Shown in pieces: positions 9,284 to 16,778 of a DNA stretch of 64,000 nt. Within the stretch, counting starts at the first letter, position 1, and every line of letters begins with the position of its first letter. The stretch is from Streptomyces alfalfae. GTDB taxonomy: Bacteria > Actinomycetota > Actinomycetes > Streptomycetales > Streptomycetaceae. Made by a program: the position numbers and the translations under genes. The notes beneath the pieces are model-generated. The model saw only the letters and a program-made list of their open reading frames with translations. It made no database searches and was not told the origin of the DNA. The DNA lies in assembly GCF_004127445.1 (NCBI RefSeq), contig NZ_QEXM01000049.1:1-64000 (forward strand), given 5' to 3'.

Positions 9284-9286
9284 TGT
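9258..9286 (+). promoter_or_regulatory. Probable promoter of the tRNA operon
   Basis: TTGGAG (9258-9263) and TAATGT (9281-9286) are separated by 17 bases, close to the vegetative consensus. The -10 box overlaps the TAA stop of the HAD gene and lies about 85 bases before the first tRNA. Pattern-based only. Confidence 0.5.
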
Positions 9287-9370
9287 TCTTCCTGCGCCGC
9301 CCGAGAGGGCCGAAAGGTCCGGCCGGGAAGCGCAAGTCAAACAAAACCCCGTCAAGGGGTGGCGCTTTGA

Positions 9371-9442
9371 TGGCCTATGGTGTAATTGGCAGCACGACGG
9401 TTTCTGGTTCCGTTAGTCTAGGTTCGAGTCCTGGTAGGCCAG
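9371..9442 (+). tRNA. tRNA-Gln(CTG)
   Basis: A full cloverleaf can be folded. The acceptor arm TGGCCTA pairs with TAGGCCA, the anticodon loop is TTCTGGT with anticodon CTG, and the T arm is AGGTTCGAGTCCT. The discriminator is G and CCA is not encoded. First of five tRNAs. Confidence 0.95.
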
Positions 9443-9483
9443 CTCGCAGAGCTCATCTGCAACACGTGGATCTCATCCACAAT

Positions 9484-9556
9484 GCCCCCGTTGTGTAGCG
9501 GCCTAGCACGCCGCCCTCTCAAGGCGGTAGCGCCGGTTCGAATCCGGTCGGGGGTA
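9484..9556 (+). tRNA. tRNA-Glu(CTC), copy 1
   Basis: Acceptor GCCCCCG pairs with CGGGGGT (first pair is a G-T wobble). The anticodon stem-loop is CCGCCCTCTCAAGGCGG with anticodon CTC, and the T arm is CCGGTTCGAATCCGG. The discriminator is A and CCA is not encoded. The gene body is identical to the two later Glu copies. Confidence 0.95.
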
Positions 9557-9618
9557 CAGATCCTTCCCGCGGGGACAGCTCGGGTCGCACCCACTGTCAC
9601 TGATGCAGGATCGCTAGG

Positions 9619-9691
9619 GCCCCCGTTGTGTAGCGGCCTAGCACGCCGCCCTCTCAAGGCGGTAGCGCCGGTTCGAATCCGGTCGGGGGTA
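9619..9691 (+). tRNA. tRNA-Glu(CTC), copy 2
   Basis: Identical in gene body to the copy at 9484. The bases just before it (CAGGATCGCTAG) are also found before copy 3, a sign of duplication that included flanking DNA. Confidence 0.95.
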
Positions 9692-9722
9692 CTGTCGGTA
9701 CTAGACCTGGTCTAGACCACAT

Positions 9723-9794
9723 TGGGCTATGGTGTAATTGGCAGCACGACGGTTTCTGGTTCCGTTAGTTTAGGTTCGAGTCCTGGTAGCCCAG
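9723..9794 (+). tRNA. tRNA-Gln(CTG), second copy
   Basis: The same cloverleaf as the first Gln gene, with two kinds of difference. One acceptor base pair is swapped (TGGGCTA/TAGCCCA instead of TGGCCTA/TAGGCCA), a compensatory change. There is also a C-to-T change just before the T arm. Both copies look functional. Confidence 0.95.
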
Positions 9795-9849
9795 CGTAGT
9801 ACTGATCATGTGTCCGCCACGTGCGATGTGGCAGCGCAGGATCGCTAGA

Positions 9850-9922
9850 GCCCCCGTTGTGTAGCGGCCTAGCACGCCGCCCTCTCAAGGCGGTAGCGCC
9901 GGTTCGAATCCGGTCGGGGGTA
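9850..9922 (+). tRNA. tRNA-Glu(CTC), copy 3
   Basis: Identical in gene body to the other two Glu copies. It is the last tRNA of the array and is followed after ten bases by a strong terminator hairpin. Confidence 0.95.
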
Positions 9923-9932
9923 CAGAAACGGC

Positions 9933-9962
9933 AAGGGGCCTTCCCGTCAGGGAGGGCCCCTT
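9933..9962. terminator. Terminator of the tRNA array, shared with the convergent MerR gene
   Basis: AAGGGGCCTTCCC (9933-9945) pairs with GGGAGGGCCCCTT (9950-9962) around a GTCA loop, with one G-T wobble. It lies between the last tRNA and the stop codon of the MerR gene on the other strand, so it can serve both. Confidence 0.8.
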
Positions 9963-9964
9963 CG

Positions 9965-10633
9965 TCATGCCCGCTCTCCGTCGCCCCGCTCGGGGCGGCC
10001 GTAGCGGCGCTCCGACTCCTCCGCCTGCGCGATGCGGCGCAGGCTCAGCAGCACCGGCTCGTACAGCACGGTCAGCGCCACCGCCGCCTCCAGCTGCTCG
10101 TCCGGCGACTCGTACCGCTCGATCAAGTCCAGGTCGGTGACGGCCAGTTCCCGCCCCGCGTGCGCGTAGGGCGCCAGGTCGTCCGCCGAGCACGGGTAGC
10201 CGAGTCGCGCCAGGGTGACCACGGAGGTCACCAGCATCCGGTAGGCGGGGGACTCGGCAGCGGACTCCTGCGCGTGCGTCCAGTCCAGGCGGCCGAGGAG
10301 GGTGTCCACCGTGCGGCGCGCGTCCTTGCGTACCGCGTCGTCGGCGTCGGGCTCCGGGCCGTGCGGCAGTGCCCAGACCGCCGTGCCGAGCCGGGCGCTG
10401 TGATCCAGGGAGTCGTCCTCCAGGGCGGTGAGCACCTCACGCGCCGACGCGATCGGCACCCGGCCCACCTGGACGAGGGCCCGCACCAGGCGCAGCCGCT
10501 GGAGGTGCGCCTCCTCGTACTCGGCCTGGGTCGCGCTCACCCGGCGGCCCGGCGGCAGCAGCCCCTCGCGCAGGTAGTACTTGATCGTGGCCGTGGGGAC
10601 CCCGCTGCGCCGGCTCAGCTCCGCCAGTCTCAT
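9965..10633 (-). CDS. MerR-family transcriptional regulator
   Basis: A 222-residue regulator. The N-terminal MerR winged helix starts at once: MRLAELSRRSGVPTATIKYY, then LREGLLPPGRR, followed by the dimerisation helix and an effector region to about residue 215. No metal-binding Cys cluster is present, so a metal sensor is unlikely; a TetR-like or drug-type effector domain is possible. The start at 10633 has a textbook AGGAGG nine bases upstream, so a longer upstream reading is not needed. It is divergent from the DUF4188 gene, with a perfect palindrome between them. Confidence 0.92.
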   Translation of the reverse strand: MRLAELSRRSGVPTATIKYYLREGLLPPGRRVSATQAEYEEAHLQRLRLVRALVQVGRVPIASAREVLTALEDDSLDHSARLGTAVWALPHGPEPDADDAVRKDARRTVDTLLGRLDWTHAQESAAESPAYRMLVTSVVTLARLGYPCSADDLAPYAHAGRELAVTDLDLIERYESPDEQLEAAVALTVLYEPVLLSLRRIAQAEESERRYGRPERGDGERA

Positions 10634-10686
10634 CGATTCGCGCCTCCTCTTGCGTCTCCGTTTGGAGAGTGGCACTATCTAAGCAT

Positions 10687-10703
10687 GGATAGCGACGCTA
10701 TCC
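10687..10703. promoter_or_regulatory. Perfect palindrome, likely MerR operator
   Basis: GGATAGC-GAC-GCTATCC is a perfect 7-3-7 inverted repeat centred in the 106-base gap between the MerR regulator and the DUF4188 gene. A further CTATC at 10675-10679 pairs with GATAG inside it, giving an alternative overlapping dyad. Divergent promoters with a central dyad are the standard layout for MerR autoregulation. Confidence 0.6.
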
Positions 10704-10739
10704 AAGGTTCGGCCAGAGCTCTGTCAAGGGGGAATTCTC

Positions 10740-11225
10740 ATGAGCGGCAAGCCGATCGAAGGACGCATGACCGCGGCGGCGGAAGGAGATGTGGTCGTTT
10801 TCCACATAGGGATGCGCATCAACAACTTCCGCGCCGTACGGAGCTGGTGGCCCGTCTTCCTGGCGATGCCGCGCATGCTCAAGGAACTGTCGCAGGACCG
10901 GGCGGGCGGCATGCTGGGGTACCGGCTGCTCCTCGGCGGGCCGCGTCTGATGTACATCGTCCAGTACTGGGAGTCGCGCGAGAAGCTGCTGGCCTACGCG
11001 TCGGCGCCGGACAAGGAGCACCGGCCGGCGTGGGCGGCCTTCAACCGGCGGCTCCGGGAGGGGAAGGGCAAGGTCGGCTTCTGGCACGAGACCTTCGTCG
11101 TCCCCGCGGGCTCCCACGAGGCCGTCTACGTGAACATGCCCGCCTTCGGCCTGGCGCGGGCGACCGGGGTCGCCCCGGTGGGCCGCCGGGGGGAGCGGGC
11201 GGCCGATCGCCTCCGGGCGGTCTGA
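10740..11225 (+). CDS. DUF4188 domain protein
   Basis: A 161-residue protein of the DUF4188 family. The characteristic run VVVFHIGMRINNFR near residue 18 and MYIVQYWESREKLLAYA near 80 suggest a dimeric alpha/beta-barrel (ABM-like) fold related to monooxygenase-type proteins. Its function is unknown. It lies alone, divergent from the MerR regulator and followed by a strong terminator, so it is the likely target of that regulator. ATG start; the upstream GGGGGA is a weak ribosome site. Confidence 0.88.
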   Translation: MSGKPIEGRMTAAAEGDVVVFHIGMRINNFRAVRSWWPVFLAMPRMLKELSQDRAGGMLGYRLLLGGPRLMYIVQYWESREKLLAYASAPDKEHRPAWAAFNRRLREGKGKVGFWHETFVVPAGSHEAVYVNMPAFGLARATGVAPVGRRGERAADRLRAV

Positions 11226-11257
11226 GGGCCGGGCCCCGGAGAAGGGCGAACAACAGG

Positions 11258-11297
11258 ACCGGAGGGGCCGCCGCGGCGTTGGGGCGGCCCCTCCGGT
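11258..11297. terminator. Bidirectional terminator between the DUF4188 gene and ndgR
   Basis: A 15-bp perfect stem, 11258-11272 pairing with 11283-11297, with a ten-base loop. It lies between two convergent genes and can end both transcripts. Confidence 0.8.
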
Positions 11298-11361
11298 GTG
11301 TGTCCATGGCGTGCGTCACGCCGGCTCGCGGGGCGTGCGCGCGATCGGCGCGTCTTCTCCG

Positions 11362-12078
11362 TCAGCTCGTGCGGCGCAGGGCCTCGGAGAGCCTGCCCGC
11401 GGCGTCGATGACCGCCTGGGCGTGCATGCGGCCGGGGTGGCGGGTCAGGCGCTCGATCGGCCCGGAGACCGAGACGGCGGCGACCACGCGGTTGGAGGGC
11501 CCGCGCACGGGCGCGGAGACGGACGCGACGCCCGGCTCCCGCTCGCCGATGGACTGGGCCCAGCCCCTGCGGCGCACGCCCGAGAGGGCCGTGGCCGTGA
11601 AACGGGCGCCCTGGAGGCCGCGGTGCAGGCGCTCGGGCTCCTCCCAGGCCATCAGGATCTGCGCGGACGAGCCGGCCTTCATGGTGAGCGTCGAGCCGAC
11701 GGGGACGGTGTCCCGCAGGCCGGACAGGCGCTCCGCGGCGGCCACGCAGATGCGCATGTCGCCCTGGCGGCGGTAGAGCTGGGCGCTCTCGCCCGTCACG
11801 TCGCGCAGATGCGTGAGGACGGGGCCCGCAGTGGCGAGCAGGCGGTCCTCGCCCGCCGCCGCCGCGAGTTCCGCGAGGCGGGGGCCGAGAATGAAACGGC
11901 CCTGCATGTCCCGCGCCACCATCCGGTGGTGTTCCAGTGCCACGGCCAGTCGGTGGGCCGTGGGTCGTGCGAGCCCGGTGGCCGCGACCAGCCCCGCGAG
12001 GGTGGCCGGGCCGGACTCCAGGGCGCTCAAGACGAGAGCCGCCTTGTCGAGAACGCCGACGCCGCTAGAGTTGTCCAT
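11362..12078 (-). CDS. ndgR: IclR-family amino-acid metabolism regulator NdgR
   Basis: A 238-residue IclR-type repressor/activator: N-terminal winged helix (VLDKAALVLSALESGP, then GLARPTAHRLAVALE near 45) and a C-terminal effector domain. Length and the divergent position beside leuCD match NdgR of S. coelicolor, which regulates leucine and other amino-acid genes and affects antibiotic production. ATG at 12078 (MDNSSGVGVL) is the family start; the frame is open upstream but has no reason to be used. Likely binds the 180-base gap shared with leuC. Confidence 0.93.
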   Translation of the reverse strand: MDNSSGVGVLDKAALVLSALESGPATLAGLVAATGLARPTAHRLAVALEHHRMVARDMQGRFILGPRLAELAAAAGEDRLLATAGPVLTHLRDVTGESAQLYRRQGDMRICVAAAERLSGLRDTVPVGSTLTMKAGSSAQILMAWEEPERLHRGLQGARFTATALSGVRRRGWAQSIGEREPGVASVSAPVRGPSNRVVAAVSVSGPIERLTRHPGRMHAQAVIDAAGRLSEALRRTS

Positions 12079-12103
12079 GCGTCGATACTCCCGTCTCACT
12101 CTG

Positions 12104-12118
12104 TGAAACGCAAGTTCA
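12104..12118. promoter_or_regulatory. Imperfect dyad in the ndgR-leuC intergenic region
   Basis: TGAA-N7-TTCA is an inverted repeat 26 bases upstream of the ndgR start, in an AT-rich patch (CAATTTTTCTC follows). A candidate NdgR operator based on position and IclR habits; not a proven consensus match. Confidence 0.35.
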
Positions 12119-12226
12119 ATTTTTCTCGCGAAGCGCCACTCTGTACGAGCGATCCGCGGACCAACGGGTCGGCGGTCGACGTGCGGCACGAGGGGTACGC
12201 GCGTCGGCGAACGGATTCTCTAGTTG

Positions 12227-12245
12227 GGCCGGCGATCCGCCGGCC
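12227..12245 (+). promoter_or_regulatory. GC hairpin abutting the leuC ribosome site
   Basis: GGCCGGCG (12227-12234) and CGCCGGCC (12238-12245) form a perfect eight-pair stem with an ATC loop. It ends directly before the GGAGGG ribosome site (12246-12251) of leuC. It would stand next to, not over, the ribosome site and may affect translation or act as an mRNA 5' structure. Confidence 0.5.
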
Positions 12246-12257
12246 GGAGGGAAAGCG

Positions 12258-13682
12258 ATGGGTAGGACACTCGCGGAGAAGGTCTGGGACGACCATGTCG
12301 TCCGGCGCGCCGAGGGCGAGCCCGACCTCCTCTTCATCGATCTGCACCTGCTGCACGAGGTGACCAGCCCCCAGGCCTTCGACGGCCTCCGCCAGGCGGG
12401 CCGCCGGGTGCGGCGGCTCGACCTCACCATCGCCACCGAGGATCACAACACCCCGACCCTCGACATCGACAAGCCCATCGCCGACCCGGTGTCGCGGGCC
12501 CAGCTGGAGACGCTGCGCAAGAACTGCGCGGAGTTCGGCGTCCGGCTGCACCCGCTGGGCGACGTCGAGCAGGGCGTCGTCCACGTGGTGGGACCGCAGC
12601 TCGGACTGACCCAGCCGGGCACCACGGTGGTCTGCGGCGACTCGCACACCTCCACCCACGGCGCCTTCGGCGCGCTGGCGTTCGGCATCGGCACCTCGCA
12701 GGTCGAGCACGTGCTGGCCACCCAGACGCTGCCGATGGCCCGCCCCAAGACCATGGCCATCACCGTCGACGGCGAGCTGCCCGACGGCGTCACCGCCAAG
12801 GACCTGATCCTCGCCATCATCGCGAAGATCGGCACCGGCGGCGGCCAGGGCTACGTCCTGGAGTACCGCGGCCCGGCCATCGAGAAGCTCTCGATGGAGG
12901 CCCGCATGACCATCTGCAACATGTCCATCGAGGCGGGCGCCCGCGCCGGCATGATCGCGCCGGACCAGACCACCTTCGACTACCTCCAGGGCCGTGACCA
13001 CGCCCCGCGGGGCGAGGACTGGGACGCCGCCGTCGCGTACTGGAAGACCCTGCGCACCGACGAGGACGCCGTCTTCGACGCCGAGGTCTACATCGACGCC
13101 ACCGGGCTCGCGCCGTTCGTGACCTGGGGCACCAACCCGGGCCAGGGCGCCCCGCTGTCGGCGAACGTCCCCGACCCGGCTTCGTACGAAGACGCATCGG
13201 AGCGCCACGCCGCCGAAAAGGCGCTGGAGTACATGGGGTTGACCGCCGGGCAGGCGCTGCGGGACATCAAGGTCGACACCGTCTTCGTGGGCTCCTGCAC
13301 CAACGGCCGCATCGAGGACCTGCGCGCCGCCGCCGCCGTCGTCGAGGGCCGCAAGGTCGCCGACGGTGTGCGGATGCTGGTCGTCCCCGGCTCGGTCCGG
13401 GTCGCCCTGCAGGCCGTCGAGGAGGGCCTGGACAAGGTCTTCACCGCCGCCGGCGCCGAATGGCGGCACGCGGGCTGCTCGATGTGCCTCGGCATGAACC
13501 CCGACCAACTGGCCCCCGGCGAGCGCTCGGCATCCACGTCCAACCGCAACTTCGAGGGCAGGCAGGGCAAGGGCGGGCGCACCCACCTGGTGTCCCCGCA
13601 GGTCGCCGCCGCCAGCGCGGTCACCGGCCACCTGGCATCGCCCGCCGACCTGTCCGACGCCCCCGTGACCGCCGGAGTCTGA
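12258..13682 (+). CDS. leuC: 3-isopropylmalate dehydratase large subunit
   Basis: A 474-residue aconitase-family subunit that, with LeuD, isomerises 2-isopropylmalate to 3-isopropylmalate in leucine synthesis. The [4Fe-4S] ligands are visible: Cys346 in GSCTNGR and Cys406/Cys409 in CSMCLG. Conserved VCGDSHTSTHGAFG is near residue 125. ATG start with GGAGGG six bases before. The gene is divergent from ndgR and followed five bases later by leuD. Confidence 0.97.
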   Translation: MGRTLAEKVWDDHVVRRAEGEPDLLFIDLHLLHEVTSPQAFDGLRQAGRRVRRLDLTIATEDHNTPTLDIDKPIADPVSRAQLETLRKNCAEFGVRLHPLGDVEQGVVHVVGPQLGLTQPGTTVVCGDSHTSTHGAFGALAFGIGTSQVEHVLATQTLPMARPKTMAITVDGELPDGVTAKDLILAIIAKIGTGGGQGYVLEYRGPAIEKLSMEARMTICNMSIEAGARAGMIAPDQTTFDYLQGRDHAPRGEDWDAAVAYWKTLRTDEDAVFDAEVYIDATGLAPFVTWGTNPGQGAPLSANVPDPASYEDASERHAAEKALEYMGLTAGQALRDIKVDTVFVGSCTNGRIEDLRAAAAVVEGRKVADGVRMLVVPGSVRVALQAVEEGLDKVFTAAGAEWRHAGCSMCLGMNPDQLAPGERSASTSNRNFEGRQGKGGRTHLVSPQVAAASAVTGHLASPADLSDAPVTAGV

Positions 13683-13687
13683 GACCC

Positions 13688-14281
13688 ATGGAAGCATTCA
13701 CCAAGCACACCGGCCGGGCCGTCCCGCTGCGCCGCAGCAACGTCGACACCGACCAGATCATCCCCGCCCACTGGCTGAAGAAGGTCACCAGGGACGGCTT
13801 CGAGGACGGCCTCTTCGAGGCCTGGCGCAAGGACGCGGAGTTCGTCCTCAACAAGCCCGAGCGCGAGGGCGCCTCCGTCCTGGTGGCGGGACCCGACTTC
13901 GGCACGGGGTCCTCGCGCGAGCACGCCGTCTGGGCCCTGCAGAACTACGGCTTCAAGGCCGTGATCTCCTCCCGCTTCGCCGACATCTTCCGGGGCAACT
14001 CGCTGAAGAACGGCCTGCTCACCGTGGTGCTCGACCAGAAGGTCGTGGACGCGCTGTGGGAGCTGACCGAGAGCGACCCGCAGGCCGAGGTCACCGTCGA
14101 CCTGGAGGACCGCCAGGTCCGCGCGGCAGGCATCACCGCCGACTTCGACCTCGACGAGAACGCCCGCTGGCGGCTCCTGAACGGCCTGGACGACATCAGC
14201 ATCACGCTCAGGAACGAGCAGGACATCTCCGCGTACGAGAGCGGGCGGCCCTCGTACAAGCCCAGGACCGTTCAGGCCTGA
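13688..14281 (+). CDS. leuD: 3-isopropylmalate dehydratase small subunit
   Basis: A 197-residue swivel-domain partner of LeuC. It has NVDTDQIIPAHWLK near residue 18 and the substrate-binding loop DFGTGSSREHAVWAL near 70-84, both diagnostic. ATG start five bases after leuC, so the two are cotranscribed and give an equimolar complex. A strong hairpin begins 16 bases after the stop. Confidence 0.97.
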   Translation: MEAFTKHTGRAVPLRRSNVDTDQIIPAHWLKKVTRDGFEDGLFEAWRKDAEFVLNKPEREGASVLVAGPDFGTGSSREHAVWALQNYGFKAVISSRFADIFRGNSLKNGLLTVVLDQKVVDALWELTESDPQAEVTVDLEDRQVRAAGITADFDLDENARWRLLNGLDDISITLRNEQDISAYESGRPSYKPRTVQA

Positions 14282-14297
14282 CACTCCGCAACACCCT

Positions 14298-14333
14298 GAT
14301 GTACCCCCAATCGTGGACGGTTGGGGGTACATC
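14298..14333 (+). terminator. Long hairpin after leuD
   Basis: GATGTACCCCCAATCG (14298-14313) pairs with CGGTTGGGGGTACATC (14318-14333), sixteen pairs with one wobble, closed by a TGGA loop. It is 16 bases past leuD and is the probable end of the leuCD message. A T tract is absent. Confidence 0.7.
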
Positions 14334-14519
14334 TGTGTGTGCCCTCCGAGCGGGGGCAGACGGTCTGGTCGAGTGGGGTCAACTCCCGGACCACGAGCGG
14401 AAGAAGAGGCTTGAAATCCCCTTGTACTCCGCCGGGCGGGGTACCCTCGAAACAGCGGCGGACGGCGGCAGTTACCCCCTGCGGAGGCGACAACTCGCCC
14501 CAGATGGCACAATCGGTGC

Positions 14520-14747
14520 ATGGGACGTGACAGCCAACTCGAGCTCTACGGGCTCGTCGCGGACCAACTGAAGGAAGCGCACTCAAGAGTGCGCGAACTG
14601 CAAGTCCCGGAGGGCGTACGGATGGCGCTGACCCGGAAGCTGCTGGTCATTACGGCCGCGGCCAAACACGATCTCGCCGGTGCGGCAAGGCGTCTGGAGC
14701 GATTCATGACGGACCTCGACGAGGGCCGATTCCCGGAAGACGCCTGA
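14520..14747 (+). CDS. Small conserved hypothetical protein
   Basis: A 75-residue, mostly helical protein (LYGLVADQLKEAHSRVRELQ, then VRMALTRKLLVITAAAKHDL). It has no Cys, signal peptide or membrane segment. A similar short gene occupies the leuD-hupS gap in other Streptomyces as I recall. ATG start at 14520; the surrounding region has no strong ribosome site, so leaderless translation is possible. Function unknown. Confidence 0.7.
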   Translation: MGRDSQLELYGLVADQLKEAHSRVRELQVPEGVRMALTRKLLVITAAAKHDLAGAARRLERFMTDLDEGRFPEDA

Positions 14748-14829
14748 GCGCCGCGCCTCAACGGGCCTTCGAGGAACTCCGAGATGGGCCAGTTCGTTGC
14801 GGCACAAGGGTGATTAGCCCGTTTCGTGT

Positions 14830-14858
14830 TTGATTTGCGGTATATATCTGCCTAACGT
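14830..14858 (+). promoter_or_regulatory. Probable hupS promoter
   Basis: TTGATT (14830-14835) and TAACGT (14853-14858) are 17 bases apart with an AT-rich spacer (TATATAT). The start codon is about 45 bases past the expected start point. The short leader contains a small GCCGG.../...CCCGGC stem. Confidence 0.55.
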
Positions 14859-14909
14859 GCGAAAAAGCCGGAGTATTTCGCTCCCGGCAATGTCTCCGAA
14901 GGGGAAGAC

Positions 14910-15617
14910 GTGAACAAGGCGCAGCTCGTAGAAGCGATTGCCGACAAGGTGGGTGGCCGCCAGAACGCCGCCGACGCCGTGGACGCGGTCCTGGACGCCA
15001 TCGTCCGTGCCGTCGTCAGCGGTGACCGTGTTTCGGTCACCGGCTTCGGCTCGTTCGAGAAGGTCGACCGCCCGGCCCGTTACGCCCGCAACCCGCAGAC
15101 CGGGGAGCGCGTGCGGGTCAAGAAGACCTCGGTTCCGCGCTTCCGCGCCGGCCAGGGGTTCAAGGACCTGGTGAGCGGTTCGAAGAAGCTCCCGAAGAAC
15201 GACGTCGCGGTCAAGAAGGCGCCCAAGGGCAGCCTGACCGGCGGTGCTTCGGCGACGGTCAAGAAGGCCGCGGCCAAGAAGGCGACGACCGCCAAGAAGG
15301 CCACCGCCAAGAAGGCCACGTCCACCACGGCGACGGCGAAGAAGACCACCGCGAAGAAGGCCACGCCCGCCGCCAAGAAGACCACGGCGACGGCGAAGAA
15401 GGCCGCGGTCAAGAAGGCCGCTCCCGCCAAGAAGGCGACCCCGGCCAAGACGGCGGCGGCGAAGAAGACCACCGCCAAGAAGGCCACGCCCGCCGCCAAG
15501 AAGACGACGGCGAAGAAGACCGCCCCGGCGACGAAGGCCACCGCCAAGAAGGCGCCCGCCAAGAAGTCCACGGCGCGCAAGACGACCGCCAAGAAGGCCA
15601 CCGCCCGCAAGAAGTAG
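14910..15617 (+). CDS. hupS: HU-like nucleoid protein with lysine-rich tail
   Basis: A 235-residue nucleoid protein. Residues 1 to about 94 are a standard HU domain (MNKAQLVEAIADKVGG, FGSFEKVDRPARYARNPQTGE). From about residue 110 to the end the chain is a histone H1-like tail made of Ala-Lys-Lys-Ala-Thr-type repeats. This two-domain form is the sporulation-associated HupS of Streptomyces. It binds and compacts DNA, particularly in spores. GTG start at 14910 with a GAAGGGGAA ribosome site. Monocistronic, with a promoter upstream and a 13-bp terminator stem after it. Confidence 0.96.
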   Translation: MNKAQLVEAIADKVGGRQNAADAVDAVLDAIVRAVVSGDRVSVTGFGSFEKVDRPARYARNPQTGERVRVKKTSVPRFRAGQGFKDLVSGSKKLPKNDVAVKKAPKGSLTGGASATVKKAAAKKATTAKKATAKKATSTTATAKKTTAKKATPAAKKTTATAKKAAVKKAAPAKKATPAKTAAAKKTTAKKATPAAKKTTAKKTAPATKATAKKAPAKKSTARKTTAKKATARKK

Positions 15618-15640
15618 GGCACAGAGGGCACTCACGCGCC

Positions 15641-15670
15641 GGGCCGGGCTCCCACGGGGGAGCCCGGCCC
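15641..15670 (+). terminator. Terminator after hupS
   Basis: GGGCCGGGCTCCC (15641-15653) pairs perfectly with GGGAGCCCGGCCC (15658-15670) around a four-base loop, 24 bases after the hupS stop. Confidence 0.8.
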
Positions 15671-15704
15671 GCGTCGTTGCGCCGTACGGGGGGTCGGGGA
15701 CGGG

Positions 15705-15908
15705 TCAGAACGTCTGCAGCGTCACCAGGGTGATCCGGCGCCCCTCGCCCTCGCCCTCGACCTCGATGCGCACCCGCTGCCCCGGACGCAGCAGCCGCAG
15801 TCCGCCCGCGTCGAATGCGGGCGCCCCGAAGGGCACCGGGGTGCCGTCGTCGAGCAGCACGCTGCCGCTGCGGGTCTCGGAGTCGTAGGTGTACGCGGTC
15901 GCCTGCAT
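15705..15908 (-). CDS. Small OB-fold, cold-shock-like protein
   Basis: A 67-residue protein whose pattern resembles a degenerate cold-shock domain: a first strand SGSVLLDDGTPVPFGAPAF, then LRPGQRVRIEVEGEGEGRRI. The aromatic RNP residues of true cold-shock proteins are missing, so nucleic-acid binding is uncertain. ATG start at 15908. It is read towards hupS and stands upstream of cofC on the same strand, 52 bases from the cofC stop. Confidence 0.75.
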   Translation of the reverse strand: MQATAYTYDSETRSGSVLLDDGTPVPFGAPAFDAGGLRLLRPGQRVRIEVEGEGEGRRITLVTLQTF

Positions 15909-15960
15909 GAAGGGAAGCGTACTCAGTCCCCGGCGGCGCGCACGCGGTCCCGCCGCCGGT

Positions 15961-16596
15961 TCAGTCGGCGATGAGCAGCCGGGCGGCCGCCGCGGCGGTG
16001 CGCGGGCCCACGCCGAGCGCGAGAGCGGCCCGCAGATCGTCGCCGGTGTCCACGTCCTGACGCACGGAATCGACGCCTTCGAGCACGATTTCCACGGCCC
16101 CCGACGCCGCGTGCCTGGCGCGCGAGTCCGTACCGAATGCGGGGGACAATTCCACTCCCGCCGATGCCGTCAGAAGTGTCGTCCCCATTCCCGCGGTATC
16201 CGGCAGAAATGCGCGCCGGAAATGGGCGGCGCCGTCGAGTGCGCGGGCCAATTCCATCGGCTTCAGCGCGGGCAGATCGGCGTTCAGGGCCGCGACGGCC
16301 GCCTCGGGGCGGCTCGCGCGGACGGCGGCGCCGCCGTGCCGCAGCGCGGCGTTGAGGCCCGCCCCCGGGGCGTCGGGGACCACCAGGGCCCCCAGCGCCG
16401 ACAGCTCGCGCCGCGCCAGGGCGTCATCCGTGACGACCGCCACATCCCGCACCGCCGGGCAGGCCACCGCGGCGGCCACGGTGTCCTGGGCGAAGGCCAG
16501 GGCGAGGCCCGGACGCAGACCGTCACCGGCGGTGGCGGCCAGCCTGCTCTTGGCGCGCGCCAGCGGTTTCAGGGGTATGACCAGGGTCCACTGCAC
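15961..16596 (-). CDS. cofC: 2-phospho-L-lactate/PEP guanylyltransferase (CofC/FbiD)
   Basis: A 211-residue nucleotidyltransferase of coenzyme F420 synthesis, which activates 2-phospholactate or phosphoenolpyruvate with GTP. Visible features are the N-terminal WTLVIPLKPLARAKSRL (the Lys/Arg-rich nucleotide loop), VAVVTDD near 65 and ALNADLPAL near 110 carrying the metal Asp. Start: GTG at 16596 (MQWTLVIPLKPL) fits the family; the frame is open further upstream without homology. F420 is used in this window by the LLM-type oxidoreductase at 41 kb if that enzyme is F420-dependent. Confidence 0.92.
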   Translation of the reverse strand: MQWTLVIPLKPLARAKSRLAATAGDGLRPGLALAFAQDTVAAAVACPAVRDVAVVTDDALARRELSALGALVVPDAPGAGLNAALRHGGAAVRASRPEAAVAALNADLPALKPMELARALDGAAHFRRAFLPDTAGMGTTLLTASAGVELSPAFGTDSRARHAASGAVEIVLEGVDSVRQDVDTGDDLRAALALGVGPRTAAAAARLLIAD

Positions 16597-16778
16597 GGGC
16601 GCTCCGTCCTTGTCGTCGCGCCCATTGTGACCTGTCGGCGGCCCCGGGCGCCGGGCACGGGAAAGCGGCGGCGCGGGGGCGGTGACGGCGGACGTGTGGG
16701 CGTACGGTGTTCTCGACAGACCGGCAGCCTGGGGCGACACTTGTGCGGCCGAACAGGTTCATGAAGGAAGGTGCCCGC

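Noticed and set aside
9371..9922. tRNA array as an integration site for a mobile element
   Set aside because: No integrase, partial tRNA copy or composition shift is present on either side.
14910..15617. Lysine-rich repeats as a possible assembly collapse or tandem repeat artefact
   Set aside because: The Ala/Lys/Thr tail is the normal histone H1-like extension of HupS in Streptomyces and the frame is intact.
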